Source of the DNA: Streptantibioticus ferralitis
GTDB taxonomy: Bacteria > Actinomycetota > Actinomycetes > Streptomycetales > Streptomycetaceae
DNA: 64,000 nt
Reading direction: 5' to 3'
Assembly (NCBI RefSeq): GCF_029223525.1
Contig: NZ_JARHTQ010000001.1
Location: 434,001 to 498,000 of the forward strand
Numbering within the stretch: the stretch's first letter is position 1; every line of letters begins with the position of its first letter. The notes beneath the pieces were generated by a model. The model was not told where the DNA came from, did no database searches, and saw only the letters and a program-made list of their open reading frames with translations. The position numbers and the translations under genes are program-made. Shown one piece after another: positions 1 to 7,889 of this stretch.

Positions 1-1114
1 GGTGGGTGATGGAGCGCGTGGTGCGGACCCCGACGCCGAGCGCCAGCAGCGCGCACAGGCCCACCAGGGTGATCCGCAGCTCCAGCGCGGTCACGTCGTC
101 GTCGCGCAGCGAGGTCAGCCGGGTGGTGTCCGCGCCCGCCAGCGAGGCCTGAACGGCGCGCATCCGGTCGGTCCTGGCGGACAGCGCGGTGTCGACGTCC
201 GCCGTCTTGAGCGTGTTGTCGGCTGTGCTCAGGTACGGCTTCGCGGTGAGCCGCCGCAGGTACGACTCGGCGGTGGCCACATCGGTGCCGGTGACGGTCT
301 GCGCGTACTGCGTCTGGGCGGGGGTGGTGGCGGTGGCGGTGAAGTCGGCCAGCTCGGACTGCTCCCGCAGCCGGGCCTGCTGGGCCTCGCCGACCAGGGC
401 CGAGGAGCTGCCGCCCGCGGTGAGCGCGGCGACCAGCAGGCCGTGTTCTGACGAGGCCTGGGTGACGGCGTGGGCGAGAGCGGGTCCGGCGCCGGTGTCG
501 GCGGCGGAGGCCCGGGCGGGCAGCGCGCGGGCGAGTGCGGCGCTGATGCCGTCGAGGGCGTCGATGACCGGGCCGTAGGCGTCGAAGGCGTCCTTCGCGG
601 AGCCGGGCCCGGACAGTGCGCTCTGCCGGATGTGCCCGAGGTCGCCCAGTGCCGAGCGCACCGTCCGGGTGGTGCGGGCGAGGTCGGCCGAGCCCGCGGT
701 GTCGAGCCCGGCGACGGCCTGGGTCACATCGGTGACCTGGCGGTCGACGCGGGCGCGTTCGTCCTCGGTGAGCCCGTGCCCGGAGGCGGTGCTGCGCCCG
801 GCTGCGACATAGGCGGTCATGTCGTCGCGCTCGTCGGCGAGCGAGTGGGACAGGGCTATCGCCGAGGTGTTCAACTCGGTGAGCCGCAGGAGCCGTTGGG
901 ACTCGGAGAGGTCGCTGATGGCGGCGGCCAGCCCCGGGGTGCCGGCGGCGAGTACCGCGATGACGGACACCAGCAGGGCACCGAGCAGCCGCTGGCGCAC
1001 CCGGCTCCTGGGCGGCGGGGTCCGGGTGGGCGTGCCGCCCTCCGTGGCCGCGACCGCGGTTTCCGTGCGCGCTTGAGAGCGCCCTCTCCTCAGTGTCCGC
1101 ACCGGTTCTCGCAT
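1..1114 (-). CDS. Nitrate/nitrite-sensing (NIT) type sensor histidine kinase, N-terminal part (runs off window)
   Basis: Reading the minus strand from an ATG at 1114 gives an open frame that leaves the window at base 1. It starts with a basic Arg-rich N-terminus, then a membrane segment at about residues 47-66, then a long helical extracellular region of about 250 residues typical of NIT sensor domains. A second hydrophobic stretch (about 345-365) follows just before the edge. The kinase half is outside the window. In Streptomyces such kinases often head conservon (cvn) operons, which cannot be checked here. The start is uncertain because the Shine-Dalgarno is weak and a GTG lies a few codons downstream. 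NIT domain is recognised by topology and composition only. Confidence 0.7.
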   Translation of the reverse strand, partial: MREPVRTLRRGRSQARTETAVAATEGGTPTRTPPPRSRVRQRLLGALLVSVIAVLAAGTPGLAAAISDLSESQRLLRLTELNTSAIALSHSLADERDDMTAYVAAGRSTASGHGLTEDERARVDRQVTDVTQAVAGLDTAGSADLARTTRTVRSALGDLGHIRQSALSGPGSAKDAFDAYGPVIDALDGISAALARALPARASAADTGAGPALAHAVTQASSEHGLLVAALTAGGSSSALVGEAQQARLREQSELADFTATATTPAQTQYAQTVTGTDVATAESYLRRLTAKPYLSTADNTLKTADVDTALSARTDRMRAVQASLAGADTTRLTSLRDDDVTALELRITLVGLCALLALGVGVRTTRSITH

Positions 1115-1521
1115 TCCTGTCTCGTACGTCGGTACGGCCGTGGGCACAGCCGAAATGACGCCAAATCAGTTGGGCATCCGACGCCCGGAACGACCGTATG
1201 GCCGTCCTTGGCGCTTTCCCCCGATGCGTGTGGTGTTACGGCAGAGCTGTCGCGATCCTTACGCGCCGCCTGAGCGCGGACCCCCCGCACACCTGCCGTG
1301 CCGCCTGAAGGAGTGAACAGCAACCGGAAGTTGACCTTCAACTCCCCGCGCCGGTCCACACCCGTTCTTCACGCGTGGCGGTTTGGAGAAGCGGCAGGGT
1401 CCTGGAAGGATGCCCACCCACACCGGCACTGGCCGGCTCATCACCCGGTAGTCCCGTGATCCCGGCCCGCTCAGGGCCCACATCACCGGCATTCGAACGG
1501 GCACTCAGGCAGACTTGCGGC
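1115..1521. other. Intergenic region between divergent kinase and phosphatase genes
   Basis: About 400 bases without a convincing gene. It must hold the divergent promoters. A 6+6 inverted repeat AGTTGA-CCT-TCAACT lies at 1329-1343. From about 1375 to 1500 there are several short complementary stretches, for example GGCCC-GCTCA-GGGCC near 1467-1481, so structured RNA is possible. No tRNA or known riboswitch could be fitted. Confidence 0.5.
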
Positions 1522-2388
1522 ATGCGCATCGAGACCGCCACGGAGCCCGGCGACCCGGAACGCCCCAACGAGGACTTCGTCGCTGTCGCCCTGCCCGCCT
1601 CCGGGCAGGGCGGAGTGCTGGTGCTGCTGGATGGCGTGACGCCGCATCCGGAAGGCACCGGCTGTGTCCATGGCGTGCCGTGGTTCGTGGCGCGGCTCGG
1701 TGGTGCACTGCTCGAACTGTCCGGTTCGCGACGGGATATGACGCTGCGGGAGTGCCTTGCCGAGGCCATCTCCCGCGCGGCGCGACAGCACGGCGAAACC
1801 TGTGAGCTTTCTCACTTGCACACACCGCAGACAACCGTCGTGGCGGTCCGGTGGAATCGGGACGCGGTGGAGCATCTGGTGCTTTCCGACTCGGTGTTGC
1901 TCATTGAGGGCGCCGGGGCACGAACGGGGCACGGCTCAGGGGACATCCGGGCCGTCCTCGACGACCGCCTTGACCATCTGCCGGAACCCGTCCCCTCGTT
2001 GCTGGCGGCGGTGCGGGCACTGCCCCGCGGTTCGGCCGAACGCGAGGCGGCGCGCGCCGCGTACGGGCGCGCCGTCGAGTCGCTGCGCAACGCGGAGGGC
2101 GGCTTCTTCACCGCCGCCGCCGATCCGTCGGTCGCCGCACGCGCGGTGACCGGCAGCACGCCGCGCGCCGAGGTACGGGCGGTGGCCGCGCTGACCGACG
2201 GGGCCTCGCGGCTGGTCGAGGTGTTCCACGAGCGCGACTGGGCGGGCGCGTTCGCGCTGCTGCGCAAGGAGGGCCCGCAGGCGCTGATCTCCCGGGTCCG
2301 AGCGGCCGAGGCGGCGGATCCGCTGAGGAAGGCGTTCCCCCGCGGCAAGTCGCACGACGACGCGACGGCGGTACTGGCGGAGCTGTGA
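1522..2388 (+). CDS. PP2C-like serine/threonine protein phosphatase
   Basis: 288 residues. The PP2C metal-binding landmarks are present in order: an NEDF segment near residue 18, LLDGVTP near 38, a mid-protein SDS segment, LTDGAS near 217, and a C-terminal GKSHDDATAV segment. These correspond to the acidic residues that hold the two Mn/Mg ions in PP2C enzymes. There are no membrane segments or sensory domains, so it is probably a small cytoplasmic stand-alone phosphatase. The ATG at 1522 is chosen because similarity begins there. The frame is open further upstream but looks non-coding. It is divergent from the NIT kinase, but a functional link is only a guess. Confidence 0.8.
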   Translation: MRIETATEPGDPERPNEDFVAVALPASGQGGVLVLLDGVTPHPEGTGCVHGVPWFVARLGGALLELSGSRRDMTLRECLAEAISRAARQHGETCELSHLHTPQTTVVAVRWNRDAVEHLVLSDSVLLIEGAGARTGHGSGDIRAVLDDRLDHLPEPVPSLLAAVRALPRGSAEREAARAAYGRAVESLRNAEGGFFTAAADPSVAARAVTGSTPRAEVRAVAALTDGASRLVEVFHERDWAGAFALLRKEGPQALISRVRAAEAADPLRKAFPRGKSHDDATAVLAEL

Positions 2389-2412
2389 GGTCTCCTCGGC
2401 GGCTTGCCCCCA

Positions 2413-2460
2413 AACCCCCGACGACATTGGGGGTCTGTAACGGAAAGGCCCTTTTCGTCC
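2413..2460. terminator. Convergent terminator region
   Basis: A hairpin ACCCCC-N9-GGGGGT (2413-2433) and a second palindrome, GAAAGG facing CCTTTTC (about 2443-2456), lie between the convergent PP2C and MarR genes. They probably end transcription from both sides. Confidence 0.6.
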
Positions 2461-2470
2461 GCCCCGGCCG

Positions 2471-3121
2471 TTAGGCGCCGGGGCAGCGGTCGTCCGGGAT
2501 GTTGATGGAGTTGAGCGCCTCCAGCAGCCGGGCGAGCTCGGTGACGTCGCCACGGTCCCACGCGGACAGCCGCCGCCGGTAGCGGGCCCGCCGGGCGTCC
2601 CGTACCCGGGTGAAGCGGTCGTGCCCCTCATCCGTGAGCCGGACCAGGAACGCCCGGCCGTCCGCCGGGTCCTGCTCCCGGCTGACCAGGCCCAGTTGTT
2701 CCAGCGCGCGCAGCTGGCGGCTCATGGTCGCCTTGCCGACGCCGAAGTACCCGGCGAGGTCGGTGGCCCGCTCGGGACCGGCCTCCTCCAGCCGGACCAG
2801 CAGCCCGTACGCGGCGGGCTCCAGCTCGGGGTGGACAGCCCGGGCCATCTCACCGGACGAGGCGCGGGCGCGCCGGTAGAAGACGGTGATCTCCCGCTCC
2901 AGCGCCTCCAGGTCCCGATCGCCCTCGGGATACTCCGCGATGCCCGGAGCGGCGGTCGGGTTCACTCCATGCTCCACACCGTGGCCAGCCGGGCACGGAG
3001 CCGTCCCCTGGTCCACACCGCTTCCACCCGCCCCTTGGGCAGCGCCTTCGTCCTCGGCATTCCGCACGTCAGTGCCCTCTCGCCCTTCCCAGGGCTGAAT
3101 TTTCGTTTCAGCACCTGCCAT
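2471..3121 (-). CDS. MarR-family transcriptional regulator with extended N-terminus
   Basis: 216 residues from the ATG at 3121, which has AAGGAG 8 bases upstream. An ATG at 3184 is in frame but has no such site. The C-terminal ~145 residues form a MarR winged helix: recognition helix region GVGKATMSRQLRALEQLGLV, then the wing with DPADGRAFLVRLT. The first ~70 residues are Gly/Ala/Glu-rich and probably disordered, which is longer than most MarR proteins. No ligand can be inferred. It is transcribed away from the GH25 gene, with a 411-base gap that could carry an operator for both. Confidence 0.85.
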   Translation of the reverse strand: MAGAETKIQPWEGREGTDVRNAEDEGAAQGAGGSGVDQGTAPCPAGHGVEHGVNPTAAPGIAEYPEGDRDLEALEREITVFYRRARASSGEMARAVHPELEPAAYGLLVRLEEAGPERATDLAGYFGVGKATMSRQLRALEQLGLVSREQDPADGRAFLVRLTDEGHDRFTRVRDARRARYRRRLSAWDRGDVTELARLLEALNSINIPDDRCPGA

Positions 3122-3532
3122 CGCCGCAGCTCCTTCAGTATTTCGCAGGATTAGACCAACGGCAGTGGCCGGTTCCTCTTCCACCCCACCGTTCTACGCG
3201 CGTATCGTCAACATGTCATGACCACACCAGGTCGCCTCCGGCGCGGTTCGGCACCACCAGAGGCCGACACTCTCCGGTCCCCCCACCCGTCCCGTCCGCC
3301 CGGCGAAGTCCGCCGCCGCCCAGGGGCACGCCCCTGGAACGCCGGACCGCGCCGCCCCGACCCGGCCCGCTGACCCCGAGCGCCGACATCCCCGGCACCC
3401 CGAACCGCGCTACCTCGTCCCACCGACCCCGCGGGCTGGTGAACCGGCCCCGGGCGAGGCCCCGCCCGCGGTGCGGGCGCGGTGTGGACATGACGATGCC
3501 GAACACTCTGGCGGCACAACCCTGGAGGACAC
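3122..3532. other. Intergenic region between marR-type gene and GH25 gene
   Basis: 411 bases, very C-rich between about 3240 and 3480, with no credible coding frame. It should contain divergent promoters for the MarR and GH25 genes. No convincing palindromic operator or RNA was seen. Confidence 0.5.
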
Positions 3533-4396
3533 ATGTCCCCTGCCGACAGCACCCCGCGACTCCTCCGGCTCAGATCCGGCGCCGCGGCCGCGACGCTGGG
3601 CGGTCTGAGCGTCCTGCTCGTGCTGCTGCTGGCGTCAGCCGGCGCGGCCGCCGCCGTGCGGGTCACCGGGCGCGACCACATCACCCATCCCCAACTCGAC
3701 TGGACGGGCTCGACCGTGCTCCGCCACGAGGGCGGCGACCCGTCCAACCACCCGGTCTTCCCACTGGTCGTCCAGACGCCCGGCATGGACGTCAGCGGCT
3801 ACCAGGGCAACGTCGACTGGGCCGCCGCGTGGAACAACGGCGGCAGGTTCGCCTACGTCAAGGCCACCGAGAGCACGACGTACACCAACCCCTACTTCGC
3901 GCAGCAGTACAACGGCTCCTTCGGCGTGGGCATGATCCGCGGCGCCTACCACTTCGCCACGCCCGACACCTCAGGCGGCGCCGCCCAGGCCGACTACTTC
4001 GTCAGCCATGGCGGCGGTTGGTCCCGCGACGGCAGGACGCTGCCGCCCGCGCTCGACATCGAGTACAACCCGTACGGCGCGAACTGCTACGGGCTGAGCC
4101 CGTCGGCGATGGTCAACTGGATCGCCGACTTCAGCGACACGGTGCGCTCGCGCACCGGCCGCTACCCGGTGATCTACTCCACCACCGGGTGGTGGTCCGG
4201 CTGCACCGGCAACAGCGCGGCGTTCGCCGGCACCAACCCGCTGTGGATCGCCCACTACACCGCCACCCCGGGCACGCTTCCGGCCGGGTGGGGCTACCGG
4301 ACCTTCTGGCAGTACGCCGACACCGGTGCCTTCCCGGGAGACCAGGACTACTTCAACGGCGCGTACAGCCGACTGCAGGCACTCGCCAACGGATGA
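3533..4396 (+). CDS. Secreted GH25 muramidase (lysozyme M1 type)
   Basis: 287 residues. An Arg-containing N-terminus and a hydrophobic segment (about 16-42) act as signal peptide or membrane anchor. The GH25 fold follows from about residue 83: the GMDVSGYQG strand with Asp86, then the PALDIEYNP strand with Asp175 and Glu177. These are the acidic residues used by this family to cut the MurNAc-GlcNAc bond of peptidoglycan. A late WQYADTG segment also fits. GGAGG lies 5 bases before the ATG. Likely role: cell-wall turnover or lysis of competitors. It appears monocistronic, followed by a strong hairpin. Confidence 0.92.
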   Translation: MSPADSTPRLLRLRSGAAAATLGGLSVLLVLLLASAGAAAAVRVTGRDHITHPQLDWTGSTVLRHEGGDPSNHPVFPLVVQTPGMDVSGYQGNVDWAAAWNNGGRFAYVKATESTTYTNPYFAQQYNGSFGVGMIRGAYHFATPDTSGGAAQADYFVSHGGGWSRDGRTLPPALDIEYNPYGANCYGLSPSAMVNWIADFSDTVRSRTGRYPVIYSTTGWWSGCTGNSAAFAGTNPLWIAHYTATPGTLPAGWGYRTFWQYADTGAFPGDQDYFNGAYSRLQALANG

Positions 4397-4408
4397 GAAC
4401 GCAAGCGG

Positions 4409-4446
4409 ACGGCGGCCCCTGCCCTCGTAGGGCAAGGGCCGCCGCC
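4409..4446. terminator. Bidirectional terminator between GH25 gene and lon
   Basis: GGCGGCCC(C)TGCCCT pairs with AGGGCAAGGGCCGCC around a short loop near 4427. It sits between the convergent stop codons of the muramidase and lon. Confidence 0.8.
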
Positions 4447-4460
4447 ACGCCGCGGGGGGC

Positions 4461-6929
4461 CTACGCGGCGGCCTGCACCGCGTGTTCGGCCGACTGCTCC
4501 AACGCCAGTTCGAGCACCTGGCGGACGTCCGACACCGCGTGCACGTCGAGCTTGTCCAGCACCTCCGCCGGAACGTCGTCCAGGTCAGCGTCGTTCCGCT
4601 TCGGGATGATCACCGTGGTGACCCCGGCCCGGTGTGCGGCGAGCAGCTTCTGCTTCACGCCGCCGATGGGCAGCACCCGTCCGGTCAGCGACACCTCGCC
4701 GGTCATCGCCACGTCCTCACGGACCCGGCGGCCGGACAGCAGTGAGGCCAGTGCCGTCGTCATCGTCACACCGGCGCTCGGCCCGTCCTTGGGGACCGCG
4801 CCCGCGGGGACGTGCAGGTGCACCGCGCGGTCCTTCAGGTCGCCCACCGGAAGCTCCAGTTCGGCGCCGTGCGAGCGCAGGAAGGAGAGCGCGATCTGCG
4901 CCGACTCCTTCATGACGTCACCGAGTTGGCCGGTGAGCGTCAGGCCCGTGCCGCCGGTCTCCGGATCGGCCAGCGACGCCTCGACGTACAGCACGTCGCC
5001 GCCCGCGCCGGTCACCGCCAGTCCGGTGGCCACCCCGGGGACCGCGGTGCGCCGCTCGTCCGGGTCCTGCGCGGACTCCGGTACGTGGTGCGGCCGGCCG
5101 ATCAGCCGCCGCAGGTCGTCCGGGCCCACCGCCAGCGGGAGTTCGGCCTTGCCCAGCGCGTGCTGCGCCGCGATCTTGCGCAGGATCCGGGCGATCGCCC
5201 GCTCCAGGTTCCGTACTCCCGCCTCGCGGGTGTACTCACCGGCGAGCCTGCGCAGGGCCGCGTCGTCGACCGTCACCTCGTCGGCGGCCAGGCCGGCGCG
5301 CTCCAACTGCCGGGGCAGCAGGTGGTCGCGGCCGATGGTGACCTTCTCGTCCTCGGTGTAGCCGTCCAGCTGGACCAGTTCCATCCGGTCGAGCAGCGGC
5401 TGCGGGATCGCCTCCAGCACGTTCGCGGTGGCGAGGAACACCACGTCGGACAGGTCGAGTTCGACCTCCAGGTAGTGGTCCCGGAAGGTGTGGTTCTGCG
5501 CCGGGTCGAGCACTTCGAGCAGCGCCGCGGCGGGGTCGCCGCGGTAGTCGGAGCCGACCTTGTCGATCTCGTCGAGCAGCACCACCGGGTTCATCGACCC
5601 GGCCTCCCTGATGGCCCGTACGATCCGGCCGGGCAACGCGCCGACGTAGGTGCGCCGATGGCCGCGGATCTCCGCCTCGTCCCGTATACCGCCGAGCGCG
5701 ACGCGGACGAACTTCCGCCCCATGGCGCGCGCCACCGATTCGCCCAGCGAGGTCTTGCCGACGCCCGGCGGGCCGACCAGTGCCAGCACCGCGCCGCCTC
5801 GGCGGCCACCGATCACGCCCAGCCCGCGGTCCAGTCGCCGCTTGCGCACCGCCAGATACTCGGTGATGCGCTCCTTGACGTCGTCCAGGCCCGCGTGGTC
5901 GGCGTCCAGCACCGCGCGTGCGCCCGGAATGTCGTAGGCGTCCTCGGTCGTGGTGTTCCACGGCAGTTCCAGGACGGTGTCCAACCAGGTGCGGATCCAG
6001 CTGCCCTCGGGGGACTGGTCCCCCGCTCCACCTCCGGCGACACGCTCCAGCTTGTCGACCTCCTTCAGCGCGGCCTCGCGGACCTTCTCGGGGAGGTCGG
6101 CGGCCTCCACCCGGGCCCGGTAGTCGTCGGACTCGTTCTCGGGGTCGCCGTTGAGCTCGGCCAGCTCCTTGCGCACCGCGTCGAGCTGGCGGCGCAGCAG
6201 AAACTCGCGCTGCTGCTTGTCCATGCCCTCCTGGACGTCCTTGCGGATCGTCTCGGCGACATCCTGTTCGGCGAGGTGGTCACGCAGCCAGCCAATAGCC
6301 AGCCTGAGGCGCTGGACCGGGTCGATGGTCTCCAGCAGTTCGATGCGCTGCTCGCCGGTGAGGAACGGCGAGTAGCCGGAGTTGTCGGCGAGCTGCGAGA
6401 CGTCCTCGATCTGCTGGACGCGGTCCACCACCTGCCAGGCGCCGCGCTTGCGCAGCCAGCTGGTGACCAACGCCTTGTACTCCTTGGCCAGTTCGGCGAT
6501 CACACCCGGCGCCTCGGTGGGCTCGGGTTCGCCGATCTCGGTGCCCTCTACCCACAGCGCGGCGCCGGGGCCGGTAGTGCCGGCGCCGATGCTGACCCGG
6601 CTCAGGCCGCGGATGACCGCGCCCGGGTCGCCGTCGGCGAGCCGGCCGACCTGCTCGACCGCGCCGAGGGTGCCGACCGCGGCGTACCGGCCGTCGACCC
6701 GCGGCACCAGCAGGACGCGCGGCTTGCGCGCCAGGGCGCCGGACCGGATGCCGGGAACATGGGTCCCCTCGGACCGGTTGCTCTCCACAGCCTGCGCCGC
6801 CTCCACGGCGGCCCGCACCTCGCCGTCCGTCAGGTCCAGTGGCACGACCATGCCGGGCAGGACGACCGCGTCATCGAGCGGCAGCACGGGCAGGGTGAGC
6901 GGCGCGGCCGCTGGGGACTCTGTAGCCAT
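4461..6929 (-). CDS. lon: ATP-dependent protease Lon (LonA type)
   Basis: 822 residues, the normal LonA length. The N-terminal substrate domain opens with [16 protein letters not shown] helical region follows, then the AAA+ module with Walker A GPPGVGKT and Walker [10 protein letters not shown]. The C-terminal protease has catalytic Ser in [10 protein letters not shown] and Lys in [10 protein letters not shown]. The cytoplasmic hexamer degrades misfolded and regulatory proteins. AGGGAGAG precedes the ATG. Upstream is a HAIR inverted repeat, so repression by HspR and induction by heat are expected, as established for lon in Streptomyces. A Tn7-like element has inserted 100 bases upstream of the start codon, beyond the HAIR site. 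Confidence 0.97.
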   Translation of the reverse strand: MATESPAAAPLTLPVLPLDDAVVLPGMVVPLDLTDGEVRAAVEAAQAVESNRSEGTHVPGIRSGALARKPRVLLVPRVDGRYAAVGTLGAVEQVGRLADGDPGAVIRGLSRVSIGAGTTGPGAALWVEGTEIGEPEPTEAPGVIAELAKEYKALVTSWLRKRGAWQVVDRVQQIEDVSQLADNSGYSPFLTGEQRIELLETIDPVQRLRLAIGWLRDHLAEQDVAETIRKDVQEGMDKQQREFLLRRQLDAVRKELAELNGDPENESDDYRARVEAADLPEKVREAALKEVDKLERVAGGGAGDQSPEGSWIRTWLDTVLELPWNTTTEDAYDIPGARAVLDADHAGLDDVKERITEYLAVRKRRLDRGLGVIGGRRGGAVLALVGPPGVGKTSLGESVARAMGRKFVRVALGGIRDEAEIRGHRRTYVGALPGRIVRAIREAGSMNPVVLLDEIDKVGSDYRGDPAAALLEVLDPAQNHTFRDHYLEVELDLSDVVFLATANVLEAIPQPLLDRMELVQLDGYTEDEKVTIGRDHLLPRQLERAGLAADEVTVDDAALRRLAGEYTREAGVRNLERAIARILRKIAAQHALGKAELPLAVGPDDLRRLIGRPHHVPESAQDPDERRTAVPGVATGLAVTGAGGDVLYVEASLADPETGGTGLTLTGQLGDVMKESAQIALSFLRSHGAELELPVGDLKDRAVHLHVPAGAVPKDGPSAGVTMTTALASLLSGRRVREDVAMTGEVSLTGRVLPIGGVKQKLLAAHRAGVTTVIIPKRNDADLDDVPAEVLDKLDVHAVSDVRQVLELALEQSAEHAVQAAA

Positions 6930-6950
6930 GATCTCTCCCTAAGCAATCAA

Positions 6951-6971
6951 GTTGAGCAATACCGACTCAAT
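6951..6971 (-). promoter_or_regulatory. HAIR element (HspR operator) in the lon promoter
   Basis: On the lon strand the sequence reads TTGAGT-N7-GCTCAA. The HspR consensus is CTTGAGT-N7-ACTCAAG. It lies 22-42 bases upstream of the lon start, where it would overlap the promoter. HspR control of lon is known in S. coelicolor; the match here is seen directly, the regulation inferred. Confidence 0.88.
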
Positions 6972-7024
6972 GCTTTTGATGGCACCAATGTTCCCCACGC
7001 CGTGTTCGCCCTGAGCGATCGGCC

Positions 7025-7029
7025 GCTGA
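7025..7029. repeat. Target-site duplication, left copy (GCTGA)
   Basis: GCTGA directly abuts the left transposon end. An identical copy abuts the right end at 13247-13251. Five bases is the duplication length made by Tn7-family transposases. Confidence 0.92.
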
Positions 7030-7105
7030 TGTCCTGTGGCGGTCAACCTTTCGCTTTGCAGCTTTACTCTGCGTGTGATCTTGCGTTGTGCAGGGTGACC
7101 TTTCG
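7030..7105 (+). repeat. Left transposon end with likely TnsB-binding repeats
   Basis: After the terminal TGTCCTGTG there are three related motifs in the same orientation: GGTCAACCTTTCG (7041-7053), GTGTGATCTTGCG (7073-7085) and GGGTGACCTTTCG (7093-7105). Tn7 ends carry several TnsB sites in this way. The tnsA promoter must overlap this region. Confidence 0.7.
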
Positions 7106-7127
7106 TCGGGGGCGGGGTTAGCTGGTT

Positions 7128-7889
7128 GTGGTGCGTGCGTTAGGGGTGCTGCCGGGCGGTGCTGCCGGGCCGTCGGCGGAGGGGTTCGAGGTCGCGTACA
7201 TCGACCCGGGCGGGTCGGAGCTTCGGCGTCCGTTGGCGGATGTGTGGGCGGTGCGGTTCGAAGATGCCGCGCCGGTACGCGAGTTCAAGTCGTACGAAGG
7301 GCAGCGGCATCTGCCGGGGCTTTGGTGGTCGTCCACGGCAGGCGGGCACGTCGGGTACGAGTCCTGGCTGGAGCGCGATCATGTGATGCTGCTGGATTTC
7401 GACCCCGCGGTGGTGGGGATCTCCTCACAGCCGTTCTGGCTGTTCTGGGCCTCGGAGGCGGGCAAGGGCATCTCGCATGCACCGGACTACTTCGCCCGCC
7501 GCGGCGACGGCTGCGCGGTGGTGGTCGATTGCCGCCCGGCGGATCGCCGCGGGCCGCGGGACTGGGCGAAGTTCGAGGCGACGCAGACGGCCTGCGATCA
7601 GGTGGGGTGGGAGTTCCGGCTGGTGGGGGCGCCGGACGCAGTCGTGGTGCGGAATGTGCGGTGGCTGGCGGGCTACCGCCACCCTCGGCACTGGCTGGAG
7701 CCGGTCGTCCGCGGGCTGCGGGAGGTGTTCGCCGAGCCGCGGCCGCTGATGGAGGGGGCCGCGGCGGTGGGTGACTCGGTGGCAGTGCTGCCGGTGCTGT
7801 TCCACCTGCTGTGGTCGCACGAGTTGGCGGCGGACGTGGCGGTGCCGTTGCGCGCCGAGTCGCTGGTGTCACCAGGGGTGCGGCGGTGA
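7128..7889 (+). CDS. tnsA: TnsA-like endonuclease subunit of a heteromeric transposase
   Basis: 253 residues. It has the TnsA nuclease layout: Glu78 in a YESWLERD segment, then Asp120 in HAPDYF, then a VVVDCRP strand. TnsA nicks the 5' ends of the transposon, so that with TnsB the element is cut out cleanly (cut-and-paste). The third catalytic position is usually Lys (Q-x-K) but here is Arg136, which could weaken cleavage or simply be a family variant. GTG start at 7128, with another GTG at 7131; no strong ribosome site. The stop overlaps the tnsB GTG (GTGA), indicating translational coupling. Confidence 0.85.
   Translation: MVRALGVLPGGAAGPSAEGFEVAYIDPGGSELRRPLADVWAVRFEDAAPVREFKSYEGQRHLPGLWWSSTAGGHVGYESWLERDHVMLLDFDPAVVGISSQPFWLFWASEAGKGISHAPDYFARRGDGCAVVVDCRPADRRGPRDWAKFEATQTACDQVGWEFRLVGAPDAVVVRNVRWLAGYRHPRHWLEPVVRGLREVFAEPRPLMEGAAAVGDSVAVLPVLFHLLWSHELAADVAVPLRAESLVSPGVRR

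Noticed and set aside
1430..1500. tRNA-like pieces (a GTTCGAAT T-loop on the minus strand and a CTCAT anticodon-like loop on the plus strand)
   Set aside because: The stems needed for T-arm and acceptor do not pair, and the two pieces are on opposite strands.
4812..7121. A 769-codon plus-strand frame opposite lon
   Set aside because: Antisense shadow of lon with His/Gln/Arg-rich composition and no motifs; it also runs over the lon promoter.
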